Positions 33,646 through 41,538 of a DNA stretch of 64,000 nt are shown piece by piece. The notes under the pieces are model-generated. The model was not told the origin of the DNA. It ran no database searches and saw nothing but the letters and a program-made list of their open reading frames with translations. The number at the start of each line of letters is the position of its first letter. The stretch's first letter is position 1. Source of the stretch: Nocardioides ferulae (GTDB taxonomy: Bacteria; Actinomycetota; Actinomycetes; Propionibacteriales; Nocardioidaceae); contig NZ_QZVR01000001.1 in NCBI RefSeq assembly GCF_003660455.1, forward strand, positions 583,469 to 647,468, written 5' to 3'. The translations under genes were made by a program, and so were the position numbers.

Positions 33646-34881
33646 GTGCCTCCCGCGACCGACCCCTGGCTGACCGTGCTCGGCGTCGGTGCCGACGGTC
33701 GCCTCGACGAGGCCGGCACCGCGCTGGTCCGCGACGCCGAGGTGCTGCTCGGGGGCCGCCGCCACCTCGCCGCCGTCGACGAGCTGCTGCCGGCCGTCGC
33801 CGGGCAGGAGCGGATCGCGTGGCCCTCTCCGCTGGCCGAAGGCCTGCCCCCGTTGCTGGAGCGGCTCCGGGGACGCCGCGTCGTCGCCCTCGCATCGGGT
33901 GACCCGCTGGTCTCGGGCATCGGCGGCACCCTCGTCCGGGCCCTGGGCCCGGACGCGATGCGAGTCGTCCCAGCCGTCTCGTCGATCGCGCTGGCCCGGG
34001 CCCGGATGGGCTGGTCGGCCGAGGAGTCAGTCGTCGTCACCCTCGTCGGACGGCACGAGGCACGGCTGCTGCGCGAGGTCGCCCCCGGGCGCCGGATCCT
34101 GCTGCTCACCTCGGGTCCGCAGACGCCCGCCGTGGTCGCCGATCTGCTCACCGACGCTGGCTGCGGGGACGCGCAGGTCACCCTGCTCGGCGACCTCGGC
34201 AGCGACCGGGAGACGCTGGTGAGCCGCGCCGCCCGCGACTGGGTCGGCCCGCCGCCGCGGGAGGTGCCGGCCCTGCACGTGCTCGCCGTCGAGATCCCCG
34301 CGTCGTACGCCGGGTGGCACACCTCGTGGGCCGCCGGGCTGCCCGACGACGCCTTCGAGCACGACGGCCAGCTGACCAAGCGCGACCTGCGCGCCTCGGC
34401 GCTCGCCCGCCTCCGGCCGGCGCCCGGCCAGCACCTGTGGGACGTCGGCGCCGGGGCCGGCTCGGTGGGCATCGAGTGGATGCGCGCGCACCCGGCGTGC
34501 CGCACCACGGCCGTCGAGGCCGACCCCGAGCGTGTCGGCCGGATCCGCCGGAACGCCGCCCGGCTCGGCGTCCCCGACCTCACCGTCGTCGAGGGCCGCG
34601 CACCCGCCGCGCTGGCGCACCTGTCCGCGCCGGATGCGGTCTTCGTCGGTGGTGGCGCCACCCGGCCCGGCGTGCTCGACACCTGCCTGGCCGCGGTCGG
34701 CCCCGGCGGGCGGCTGGTGGTGCACGGCGTGACCCTGGAGACCGAGCAGCTCCTCGCCGAGGCACACCGCACCCACGGCGGCGAGCTGACCCGAATCGCG
34801 GTCGAGTCCGCCGCCCCCGTCGGTGGCTTCACCGGGTGGACACCAGCGCGCACCGTCACCCAGTGGTGCCTGGAGCGCTGA
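33646..34881 (+). CDS. cobL: Precorrin-6Y C5,15-methyltransferase (decarboxylating) CobL
   Basis: A 411-residue two-domain enzyme. The N-terminal CbiE-type class III methyltransferase (residues 1-205) has VLGVGADGRLDEAG and ASGDPLVSGIGGTL. The C-terminal CbiT-type Rossmann methyltransferase (about 225-400) has LTKRDLRA and DVGAGAGSVGIEWMR. It methylates C5 and C15 and decarboxylates the acetate at C12. It is alone on the plus strand. The GTG has no ribosome site but stands seven bases after a TAGCGT -10, so the mRNA is probably leaderless and not under riboswitch control. Confidence 0.92.
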   Translation: MPPATDPWLTVLGVGADGRLDEAGTALVRDAEVLLGGRRHLAAVDELLPAVAGQERIAWPSPLAEGLPPLLERLRGRRVVALASGDPLVSGIGGTLVRALGPDAMRVVPAVSSIALARARMGWSAEESVVVTLVGRHEARLLREVAPGRRILLLTSGPQTPAVVADLLTDAGCGDAQVTLLGDLGSDRETLVSRAARDWVGPPPREVPALHVLAVEIPASYAGWHTSWAAGLPDDAFEHDGQLTKRDLRASALARLRPAPGQHLWDVGAGAGSVGIEWMRAHPACRTTAVEADPERVGRIRRNAARLGVPDLTVVEGRAPAALAHLSAPDAVFVGGGATRPGVLDTCLAAVGPGGRLVVHGVTLETEQLLAEAHRTHGGELTRIAVESAAPVGGFTGWTPARTVTQWCLER

Positions 34882-34898
34882 GCCCGGGCCCGGGGCCG

Positions 34899-35549
34899 TC
34901 AGCCGCGGTAGCGCTCCTGGTGTAGCACCGAGGCCAGCGGGCTGCGGCCGCGCCAGCCCAGCCGCTCCAGGTCGGGTACGTCGGGCAGCCCGGCCACCTC
35001 ACCGACGCACAGCCAGGCCACGGGCCGCACGTGCTCGGGGAGTCCGACCAGGTCGCGCAGGAACTCCTCGCGGTAGAAGCTGACCCAGCCCACGCCGATC
35101 CTTTCGGCGGTGGCGGCGAGCCACAGGTTCTGGATCGCCAGGCACACCGAGTAGAGCCCGGTGTCGGAGATGGCGTGCCGGCCCAGCACCTGCTCGCCCG
35201 CGGTGGTCGGGTCGTAGCCGACAACCACGCCGAGGCCGGACTCGGCGATCCCCTCGACCTTGATCCGCGAGAACGTCTCGGCCCGCTCGCCGGTGAGCCC
35301 GGCGGCGAAGACCTCCCGCTCGGCGTGAACATGGTCGCGGAACGCTGCCAGCGTGCCGGGGTCGCGCACCGTCACGAACACCCACGGCTGCGACATCCCC
35401 ACGCTCGGGGCCCGGTGGGCGGCGCCCAGGATCCGCTCCAGCACCTCGTCGGCGGGCGGGCGGCCGGTGAACTCCGCGCGGGTGTCGCGGCGGCGGGCGA
35501 TCGCGTCGTAGAGGTCCATGCTCATCTCCTCGCTCATCTCCTCGCTCAT
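34899..35549 (-). CDS. bluB: 5,6-dimethylbenzimidazole synthase BluB
   Basis: A flavin destructase of the nitroreductase fold that turns FMNH2 and O2 into the lower ligand DMB. ARRRDTRAEFTG, APSVGMSQPW, LYSVCLAIQNLWLAATAE and GVGWVSFY are characteristic. The start is ambiguous because a 12-base tandem repeat puts four in-frame ATGs here (35549, 35537, 35525, 35519). The first overlaps the cobM stop (ATGA). The last (MDLYDA) has the best-spaced GAGGAG. The protein has 206 to 216 residues accordingly. It converges with cobL and is last in the cobG operon. Confidence 0.92.
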   Translation of the reverse strand: MSEEMSEEMSMDLYDAIARRRDTRAEFTGRPPADEVLERILGAAHRAPSVGMSQPWVFVTVRDPGTLAAFRDHVHAEREVFAAGLTGERAETFSRIKVEGIAESGLGVVVGYDPTTAGEQVLGRHAISDTGLYSVCLAIQNLWLAATAERIGVGWVSFYREEFLRDLVGLPEHVRPVAWLCVGEVAGLPDVPDLERLGWRGRSPLASVLHQERYRG

Positions 35550-35556
35550 CTCCTCC
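35521..35556. repeat. Three tandem 12-bp repeats at the cobM/bluB junction
   Basis: CTCATCTCCTCG occurs at 35521-35532 and 35533-35544, and with one final change at 35545-35556. On the coding (minus) strand each unit reads as a ribosome site followed by a start (GAGGAGATGAGC). Copy number changes by slippage would add or remove in-frame starts without breaking either gene's frame. Confidence 0.9.
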
Positions 35557-36307
35557 GCTGTCGGTCGGGGCTGTAGAGGAACGACTCCGTGTCGGCACCG
35601 GCATCGGCGTGCTCGTCGGTCAGGGCCCGGCCGACGAGGATCACCGCAGCCTGTCGCAGGCCCGCGGCCTCGACCCGGTCGGCGAGGTCGGCCACGGTGC
35701 CCCGCAGCACCAGCTGCCGCGGCTGGCTGGCCAGGTGCACGACGATCGCCGGGCAGTCGCCGCCGACCACCGGCGTCAGCTCGGCCATCAGCTCGCGGGT
35801 GCGGGCGATCGCCAGGTGCAGCACGAGCGTGGCGCCGGTGGCCGCGAAGTCGACCAGCCGCTCCCCCGCGCCCATCGGCGTCGACCGCGCCCGGGTGCGG
35901 GTGAGCACCACCGACTGCGCGACCCGTGGCACGGTCAGCTCCCGGCCCACGACGGCGGCCGCGGCGGCGTACGCCGGCACGCCCGGCGTCACCTGCCAGC
36001 CCACGCCGGCGGCGTCGAGCCGCCGGGTCTGCTCGTGCAGCGCGGAGTAGAGCGAGGGGTCGCCCGAGGTCAGCCGCACCACCCGGTCACCGGCCCGGAC
36101 CGCGTCGACCAGGTGGGCGGTGATCGCGTCGAGGTCGAGGTCCTGGGTGTCGAGCAGCCGGGCCCGCGGGCCGCAGTGGGCGAGCACCTCGGGGTCGAGG
36201 TAGGTGCCCGGGTAGAGCACCACGTCGGCCGCGGCCAGCAGCCGGACCGCACGCACGGTCAGCAGGTCGGCGGCTCCGGGGCCGGCACCGACGAAGTCCA
36301 CGCTCAT
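35546..36307 (-). CDS. cobM: Precorrin-4 C11-methyltransferase CobM
   Basis: A 253-residue class III SAM methyltransferase. It begins VDFVGAGPGAADLLTVRAVRLL and has VRLTSGDPSLYSALHEQ and VTPGVPAYAAAAA, with PIVVHLASQP-like and YSPDR blocks at the end. The ATG at 36307 overlaps the cobIJ stop (ATGA). A longer upstream start is rejected. It methylates C11 in the aerobic pathway. Confidence 0.94.
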   Translation of the reverse strand: MSVDFVGAGPGAADLLTVRAVRLLAAADVVLYPGTYLDPEVLAHCGPRARLLDTQDLDLDAITAHLVDAVRAGDRVVRLTSGDPSLYSALHEQTRRLDAAGVGWQVTPGVPAYAAAAAVVGRELTVPRVAQSVVLTRTRARSTPMGAGERLVDFAATGATLVLHLAIARTRELMAELTPVVGGDCPAIVVHLASQPRQLVLRGTVADLADRVEAAGLRQAAVILVGRALTDEHADAGADTESFLYSPDRQRRR

Positions 36308-37830
36308 CGCACGTACCTCGGGGTCCACACACCCGCCGGCGACACCCGGGTGGCAGACGCCCCGACGATCAGCAGGCACTTCATGTCGATGGAGTCCGGG
36401 TCCAGCTCGCCGAGCGTGGTCACCGTCAGCGACTCCTCCGCACGGCCCACGTCGCGGCCGACCACGACCACGGTCTCGGGGCTGCGATGCTCCAGCAGCA
36501 CCTCACGGGCGACGGCGACCTGCTCGGTGCGACTGCGCGAGGCGGGGTTGTAGACCGCGAGCACCAGGTCCGCCTCGGCCACGGCCCGCAGCCGCCGCTC
36601 GACCACCGCCCACGGCTTGAGTCGGTCCGAGAGGCTGAGCACCGCGAAGTCCGCGCCGACCGGCGCCCCCGCCCGGGCGGCGACAGCCTGGACGGCGCTG
36701 AGGCCGGGCAGCACCCGCACCGCGACGTCGGCGTACGCCGGGTCCTCGGCCGCCTCGAAGACCGCGGCGGCCATCCCGAAGACACCGGCGTCACCACCCG
36801 AGACCACCGCGACCCGCTCCCCGCTCAGCGCCAGGTCCAGTGCACACCGGGCACGATCCACCTCGACGGTGTTGCCCGACGCGTGCCGGGTCAGCCCCGG
36901 GCGCTGCGGCACCCGGGCGAGGTAGGGCGCATAGCCGACCACGTGGTCGACCTCGGCCAACGCCGCGCTCACTTCGGGGGTCTGCCAGGCGTCGGGACCG
37001 GGGCCGATGCCGACGACCAGCAGCTCGGCCGATGCACGGCGGTCGGCGCCCGACGACGCCGACGCGGTCACCGGCCCCTCGTCTGGCTCCCGGGAGCGGC
37101 GGCCGTTGCGGCTGTCGCCGGTGACCACCACGAGCGAGAAGTAGGGAACCCGTGCCTCGTCGACGTCGGCGACCGGCAGCCAGCGCTCCTCGGGCATCGA
37201 GGCGCGCTCGACGTAGAGGGCCTGCTCGAGCCGGCCGGCCGCCGCGAGCGCCCGGCGTACCGCCGGGAAGGTGCGGCCGAGCTTCATGATGATCGCGCCG
37301 TCGGTGTCGGCCAGGCGGCGGGCCAGCTCCGGCTCCGGGAGGGTGCCGGGCAGCACCGTGAGCACGTCGGTCTGGCGCACCAACGGGCTGGCCACGGTGG
37401 CGGCGGCCGCGAGGAACGCGGGCACGCCGGCGACGATCTCGGTGTCGTAGCGGGCCGAGAGCCGGTCGTGCATGTACATGTAGGAGCCGTAGAAGAGCGG
37501 GTCGCCCTCGGCGAGCAGGACGACGTCGCGTCCGGCGTCGAGGTGGGCGGCCAGCCGGCCCGCGGACTTCTCGTAGAACTCCGCGATCGCGCCGGCGTAC
37601 CCGCCGGGGTGGTCGGTCGTGCCCGTCGTCACCGGGTAGGTCAGCCGCTCCTCGACCACGGACCCGGGGATCAGCTCGGCGGCGATCCGGCGGGCGTTGG
37701 ACTCCTTGCCGCGGGCGGCGTGGTAGGCGACCACGTCGGCCCGGGCGATCAGCCGGGCGGCCTTGAGCGTGATCAGCTCGGGGTCGCCGGGCCCGACGCC
37801 GACGCCGGCGAAGCGGCCGGGCCTGCTCAC
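36304..37830 (-). CDS. cobI: Fusion: precorrin-2 C20-methyltransferase / precorrin-3B C17-methyltransferase CobIJ
   Basis: A 508-residue fusion of two class III methyltransferases. Residues 1-245 are CobI (FAGVGVGPGDPELITLKAARL, LAEGDPLFYGSYMYMHDRL). A linker of about 25 residues leads to CobJ (LLVVGIGPGPDAWQTPEV, VVSGGDAGVFGMAAAV, LPGLSAVQAVAARAGAP). The same fusion occurs in mycobacteria and streptomycetes. The GTG at 37830 overlaps the cobH stop, and GGAGG lies upstream. CobJ also performs ring contraction. Confidence 0.94.
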   Translation of the reverse strand: MSRPGRFAGVGVGPGDPELITLKAARLIARADVVAYHAARGKESNARRIAAELIPGSVVEERLTYPVTTGTTDHPGGYAGAIAEFYEKSAGRLAAHLDAGRDVVLLAEGDPLFYGSYMYMHDRLSARYDTEIVAGVPAFLAAAATVASPLVRQTDVLTVLPGTLPEPELARRLADTDGAIIMKLGRTFPAVRRALAAAGRLEQALYVERASMPEERWLPVADVDEARVPYFSLVVVTGDSRNGRRSREPDEGPVTASASSGADRRASAELLVVGIGPGPDAWQTPEVSAALAEVDHVVGYAPYLARVPQRPGLTRHASGNTVEVDRARCALDLALSGERVAVVSGGDAGVFGMAAAVFEAAEDPAYADVAVRVLPGLSAVQAVAARAGAPVGADFAVLSLSDRLKPWAVVERRLRAVAEADLVLAVYNPASRSRTEQVAVAREVLLEHRSPETVVVVGRDVGRAEESLTVTTLGELDPDSIDMKCLLIVGASATRVSPAGVWTPRYVR

Positions 37831-38531
37831 TCCGCCTCCTGGGCCAGGGCGTTGAGCGCGGACGACGCCATGGCCGACCCGCCCCGGCGGCCGTGGACGG
37901 TGACGTAGGGGATCTCGATCCCGTGGTCGCGAGAGAGGTCGGCCAGCGCCTGCTTGGACTCCGCGGCGCCGATGAACCCGACCGGGCAGCCGACGATCGC
38001 GGCGGGGTGCGGCGCACCGTCGAGGAGCAGCTCGAGCAGGTGGAACAGCGCGGTCGGGGCGTTGCCGACCGCGACCACCGCGCCTTCGAGCTGCGGCTCC
38101 CACAACGAGACCGCCGCCGCGGTGCGGGTGGTCCCCCACTGCTCGGCCAGGTCGGGCACCCGCGGGTCGTCGAGGGTGCAGACCACGTCGTTGTCGGCGG
38201 GGAGCCGGCTGCGGGTGACGCCGCGGGCCACCATCGTGGCGTCGCAGAGGATCGGCGCGCCCGCCTCGAGGGCGGCGCGGGCGGTCGCCACCAGCGCAGG
38301 ATGCACGTCGAGGTCGCGGGTGAGGTCGACCTGGCCGCTGCCGTGGATCATCCGGACGGCCAGCCGCTCGGCGTCGGCGGGCACCCGCGACAGGTCGGCC
38401 TCGCGGCGGATGGTGGCGAAGGAGTCGCGGTAGATCGCGGCCCCCTGGTCGAGGTACGGGTAGCGCCGGCCGGGGCGGCGCGGGCCCCGGGCGGTGGGCG
38501 GGGCGGTGGGCGGGGCGGCAGGCGGGGTCAT
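37827..38531 (-). CDS. cobH: Precorrin-8X methylmutase CobH
   Basis: A 234-residue CobH/CbiC enzyme that moves a methyl group from C11 to C12. After a Pro/Ala-rich start it has IYRDSFATIRREADL, RMIHGSGQVDL with the catalytic His, ILCDATMVARGV and VGNAPTALFHLLELL, followed by IVGCPVGFIGAAESK. The ATG overlaps the cobG stop by four bases. A longer frame upstream lies antisense to no known domain and is rejected. Confidence 0.94.
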   Translation of the reverse strand: MTPPAAPPTAPPTARGPRRPGRRYPYLDQGAAIYRDSFATIRREADLSRVPADAERLAVRMIHGSGQVDLTRDLDVHPALVATARAALEAGAPILCDATMVARGVTRSRLPADNDVVCTLDDPRVPDLAEQWGTTRTAAAVSLWEPQLEGAVVAVGNAPTALFHLLELLLDGAPHPAAIVGCPVGFIGAAESKQALADLSRDHGIEIPYVTVHGRRGGSAMASSALNALAQEAE

Positions 38532-39385
38532 CGGGTCTCCTCGGGGATCAGCACGCCACGCCAGGGCGTGACGACCAGCTCTGGGGCGGCGGCGCAGAGG
38601 CGCTCGACGGCGGTCCGGTCCAGGCCCTCGGGAGGGACCGGCACGTGGCAGCCGCCGGGGATCTCGCCGTACGCCGGGGGCGGTGCGGGCTCCGGGAGCC
38701 GCGGGTCGGGCGTGCGCCGGGTCGCGAGGTCGCGGCCGAGCTCGCGCACGTGCCAGGGGGCGGCGGGACCGGCGCCGCGGGCCCCGAGGAAGGCACGGGC
38801 CAGAGCGGCCAGTCGCTGCGCCGACGACGAGAGCGGCACGACGTCCCCCCACCCCTCACCCACCCGCAGCTGCCCCACCTCACGGTCGAGCGCGACGAGC
38901 CCGAGGTCGCAGCGGTGGTCGAGCAGGTCGCCGCGGCCGTCGTCGAGCACGAACAGGAACCGTCCGGGCAGCCCCGCGAGCACCGGGTCGGCCAGGAGCG
39001 CCCGGTCGAGCGCGGCGAGCACCGTGCGCAGGTCGGCGCGACCGCCGGCGAGGCCGGTCTGCGGCGAGGCCATCAGGTTGCGGCTCACGTCGTGGCTGCG
39101 GCTCGGCAGCAGCCCGGTCGCCTCGAGGGCAGCCAGCACCTCGGCGGGCAACCGGGGCTCCGCGCGCTCCGCCGGCATCCCCCGCACCTGGAGGTTGGCG
39201 CGGCCGGTGACGTGCACCCGCCCGTCGCCGTACCGCTCGGCGACGCCGAGGAGTCCGCGCAGGGCGGAGGAGCCGAGCCGGCCGCCGGGCAGCCGGAGCC
39301 GGACGAGGAGGCCGTCGGCGGCGGGCCAGGGACGCAGGGCGCCAGGACAGCGGTCTGGTCGAAACCGGTTCACCGGGAGAGTCAC
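38528..39385 (-). CDS. cobG: Precorrin-3B synthase CobG, short form lacking the C-terminal cysteine cluster
   Basis: A 285-residue member of the nitrite/sulfite-reductase superfamily. RCPGALRPWPAADGLLVRL begins the ferredoxin-like half, then RVHVTGRANLQVRG, RNLMASPQTGLAGGRADLR and FLFVLDDGRGDL match actinobacterial CobG. CobG proteins I know of continue past VVTPWR with a block holding ACTG-x3-CxxS and GCERxCG, which bind the 4Fe-4S cluster. Here the protein ends ten residues after VVTPWR and cobH starts at once. Its four cysteines are isolated. Activity is therefore uncertain. The start is GTG, behind the riboswitch. Confidence 0.85.
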   Translation of the reverse strand: MTLPVNRFRPDRCPGALRPWPAADGLLVRLRLPGGRLGSSALRGLLGVAERYGDGRVHVTGRANLQVRGMPAERAEPRLPAEVLAALEATGLLPSRSHDVSRNLMASPQTGLAGGRADLRTVLAALDRALLADPVLAGLPGRFLFVLDDGRGDLLDHRCDLGLVALDREVGQLRVGEGWGDVVPLSSSAQRLAALARAFLGARGAGPAAPWHVRELGRDLATRRTPDPRLPEPAPPPAYGEIPGGCHVPVPPEGLDRTAVERLCAAAPELVVTPWRGVLIPEETR

Positions 39386-39445
39386 CTTGCTCGGAGTCGG
39401 GGTCCGAACGCGGGACCCGCCACGACCCGACGACGGGTGTCGTCA

Positions 39446-39611
39446 GGGCCAGCAGGTCTTCGGACTCGGATCATCCGGGAGAGGACGCCTTCCCAGGGCT
39501 GGTGCCCCAGTGGCTGCCGTTGCCGGCGTGTCCTTCCCGTCCCCTCACCGCTGCGCGTCAGCTCCGGATTCACACCGGATTCCCTGACTCCTTCACGGAG
39601 TGCGACTGGCT
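39446..39611 (-). promoter_or_regulatory. Cobalamin riboswitch upstream of cobG operon
   Basis: On the minus strand, GGGAATCCGGTGTGAATCCGG, GCGCAGCGGTGAGG and the 3' box GAGTCCGAAGACCTGCTGGC are recognisable. A possible -10 TAGTCT is at 39624-39619. An imperfect stem at 39422-39443 (ACGACCCG paired with CGGGTGTCGT on the plus strand) may be the expression platform before cobG. Confidence 0.9.
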
Positions 39612-39650
39612 GCGCCGGAGACTACTCCACGGCGCCGCGAGGTCGTCCGA

Positions 39651-39656
39651 TACCGT
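39651..39656 (+). promoter_or_regulatory. -10 element of leaderless RNase J gene
   Basis: TACCGT is followed by exactly six bases and then the GTG start at 39663. No ribosome binding site is present. This is the layout of leaderless actinobacterial transcripts. The promoter is back to back with the cobG riboswitch promoter. Confidence 0.5.
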
Positions 39657-39662
39657 CCGGGA

Positions 39663-41348
39663 GTGAGCCATCCCCATCCCGAGCTGCCCTCTCCCCCCAA
39701 GCTGCCGCGAGGGGGCCTGCGGATCGTCGGGCTCGGCGGGCTCGGCGAGATCGGCCGCAACATGACGGTCTTCGAGCACGAGGGCAAGCTGCTGATCGTC
39801 GACTGCGGCGTGCTGTTCCCCGAGGAGCACCAGCCGGGCATCGACGTGATCCTGCCCGACTTCACCTGGATCCGCGACCGGCTCGACCAGGTGGTGGCGG
39901 TGGTGCTCACCCACGGCCACGAGGACCACATCGGTGGCGTCCCCTACCTGCTGCGCGAGCGCCCCGACATCCCGGTCGTCGGCTCCACGCTGACGCTGGC
40001 GCTGATCGAGGCGAAGCTCAAGGAGCACCGCATCGTCCCGAGGACCAGGCACGTCAAGGAGGGCGACCGGGTCGACTTCGGCCCGTTCGACCTGGAGTTC
40101 CTCGCGGTCAACCACTCCATCCCCGACGGTCTCGCGGTGGCGATCCGCACCCAGGCCGGCCTGGTGCTGCACACCGGCGACTTCAAGATGGACCAGTTCC
40201 CGCTCGACGACCGGATCACCGACCTGCGCGGCTTCGCCCGGCTCGGCGAGGAGGGCGTCGACCTGTTCCTGACCGACTCCACCAACGCCGAGGTCCCGGG
40301 GTTCACGCTCTCCGAGCGCGAGCTGACCCCGGCGATCGAGACGGTCTTCCGCACCGCCCCGCGGCGCGTCATCGTCTCCAGCTTCGCCAGCCACGTGCAC
40401 CGCATCCAGCAGGTGCTCGACGCCGCCCAGGCACACGGTCGCAAGGTCGCCTTCGTCGGGCGGTCGATGGTGCGCAACATGGGCGTCGCCCGCGAGCTGG
40501 GCTACCTGCGCTACCCCGAGGGCCTGGTGGTGCCGTTCGAGCAGCTGGAGCGGATGCCGCCGGCCAAGGTGGCGATCGTGTGCACCGGCTCCCAGGGCGA
40601 GCCGCTCGCCGCGCTGTCGCGGATGGCCAACCGCGACCACAAGATCCGCATCGGCGCCGGCGACACGGTGCTGATGGCCAGCTCGGTCATCCCCGGCAAC
40701 GAGAACGCGATCTCCTCGGTGATCAACGGGCTCACCCGGTGGGGCGCCAAGGTCGTGCACAAGGGCAACGCGAAGGTGCACGTCTCGGGCCACGCGAGCG
40801 CGGGCGAGCTGGTCTACTGCTACAACATCGTCCAGCCCACCAACGTGATGCCGATCCACGGCGAGTGGCGCCACCTGCAGGCCAACGCCGACCTGGCCAT
40901 CCGCACCGGGGTCGCTCCCGACCGGGTCCTGATCGCCGAGGACGGCGTGGTGGTCGACCTGGTCAAGGGGCGCGCCAAGATCACCGGCAAGGTGCCCGCC
41001 GGCAACGTCTACGTCGACGCGCAGACCGTCGGCGGCGCCACCGAGAACTCGCTGCGGGACCGGCGCACGCTCGCGCAGGAGGGCGTGGTGACGGTGCTGG
41101 CCATCGTGCACGCCGACACCGGGGAGCTGGCCGAGCCGCCGGACTTCCTCATCCGCGGCTTCGTCCACGACAAGGCGGCGTTCGAGACGGCGATCCCCGT
41201 GGTCGAGAAGACCCTGGCCCGGGCCGCGCGCGAGGGCATCGGCGAGGCGCACCAGCTCGAGCAGATGCTGACCCGCGAGATCGGACGCTGGGCGCACAAG
41301 AAGTTCCGGCGCAGCCCGCTGATCATCACGATCGTCGTCGACGCCTGA
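39663..41348 (+). CDS. rnj: Ribonuclease J
   Basis: A 561-residue metallo-beta-lactamase/beta-CASP nuclease, the normal length for actinobacterial RNase J. The metal site HGHEDHIGG (around residues 82-90), HTGDFKMDQ, TDSTNAEVPGFT and the beta-CASP motifs CTGSQGEPLAAL and HVSGHAS are intact. The protein matures and degrades mRNA and rRNA from 5' ends. The GTG start is chosen because conserved sequence begins soon after it and a -10 lies six bases upstream. It is unrelated to B12 but shares the divergent promoter region. Confidence 0.95.
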   Translation: MSHPHPELPSPPKLPRGGLRIVGLGGLGEIGRNMTVFEHEGKLLIVDCGVLFPEEHQPGIDVILPDFTWIRDRLDQVVAVVLTHGHEDHIGGVPYLLRERPDIPVVGSTLTLALIEAKLKEHRIVPRTRHVKEGDRVDFGPFDLEFLAVNHSIPDGLAVAIRTQAGLVLHTGDFKMDQFPLDDRITDLRGFARLGEEGVDLFLTDSTNAEVPGFTLSERELTPAIETVFRTAPRRVIVSSFASHVHRIQQVLDAAQAHGRKVAFVGRSMVRNMGVARELGYLRYPEGLVVPFEQLERMPPAKVAIVCTGSQGEPLAALSRMANRDHKIRIGAGDTVLMASSVIPGNENAISSVINGLTRWGAKVVHKGNAKVHVSGHASAGELVYCYNIVQPTNVMPIHGEWRHLQANADLAIRTGVAPDRVLIAEDGVVVDLVKGRAKITGKVPAGNVYVDAQTVGGATENSLRDRRTLAQEGVVTVLAIVHADTGELAEPPDFLIRGFVHDKAAFETAIPVVEKTLARAAREGIGEAHQLEQMLTREIGRWAHKKFRRSPLIITIVVDA

Positions 41349-41538
41349 CCGTCCGGCAGCGCCGGCGCGACTCAGCACAGCTCAGTGGGACGAGACGTGG
41401 CGTAGCTCACAGACGCGCACTACTGTGCCGACCACTCGACCGTCCGCACCCGACGGTCGGATCGTCCGGACCACAGACACCCGCACGCGCCACGGCCGGT
41501 CATCGGGGGCCCCGGGGCACGGGCAGAGGAGCCGCGCC

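Noticed and set aside
34881..34900. GC-rich palindrome CCCGGGCCCGGG between cobL and bluB
   Set aside because: Could be a bidirectional terminator, but the possible stem is short and symmetric sequence is expected by chance at this GC content.
37827..38852. A frame extending cobH upstream, considered as a source of the missing CobG C-terminus
   Set aside because: The upstream part is Arg/Pro-rich shadow of cobG and has no cysteine motif, so it does not rescue the missing block.
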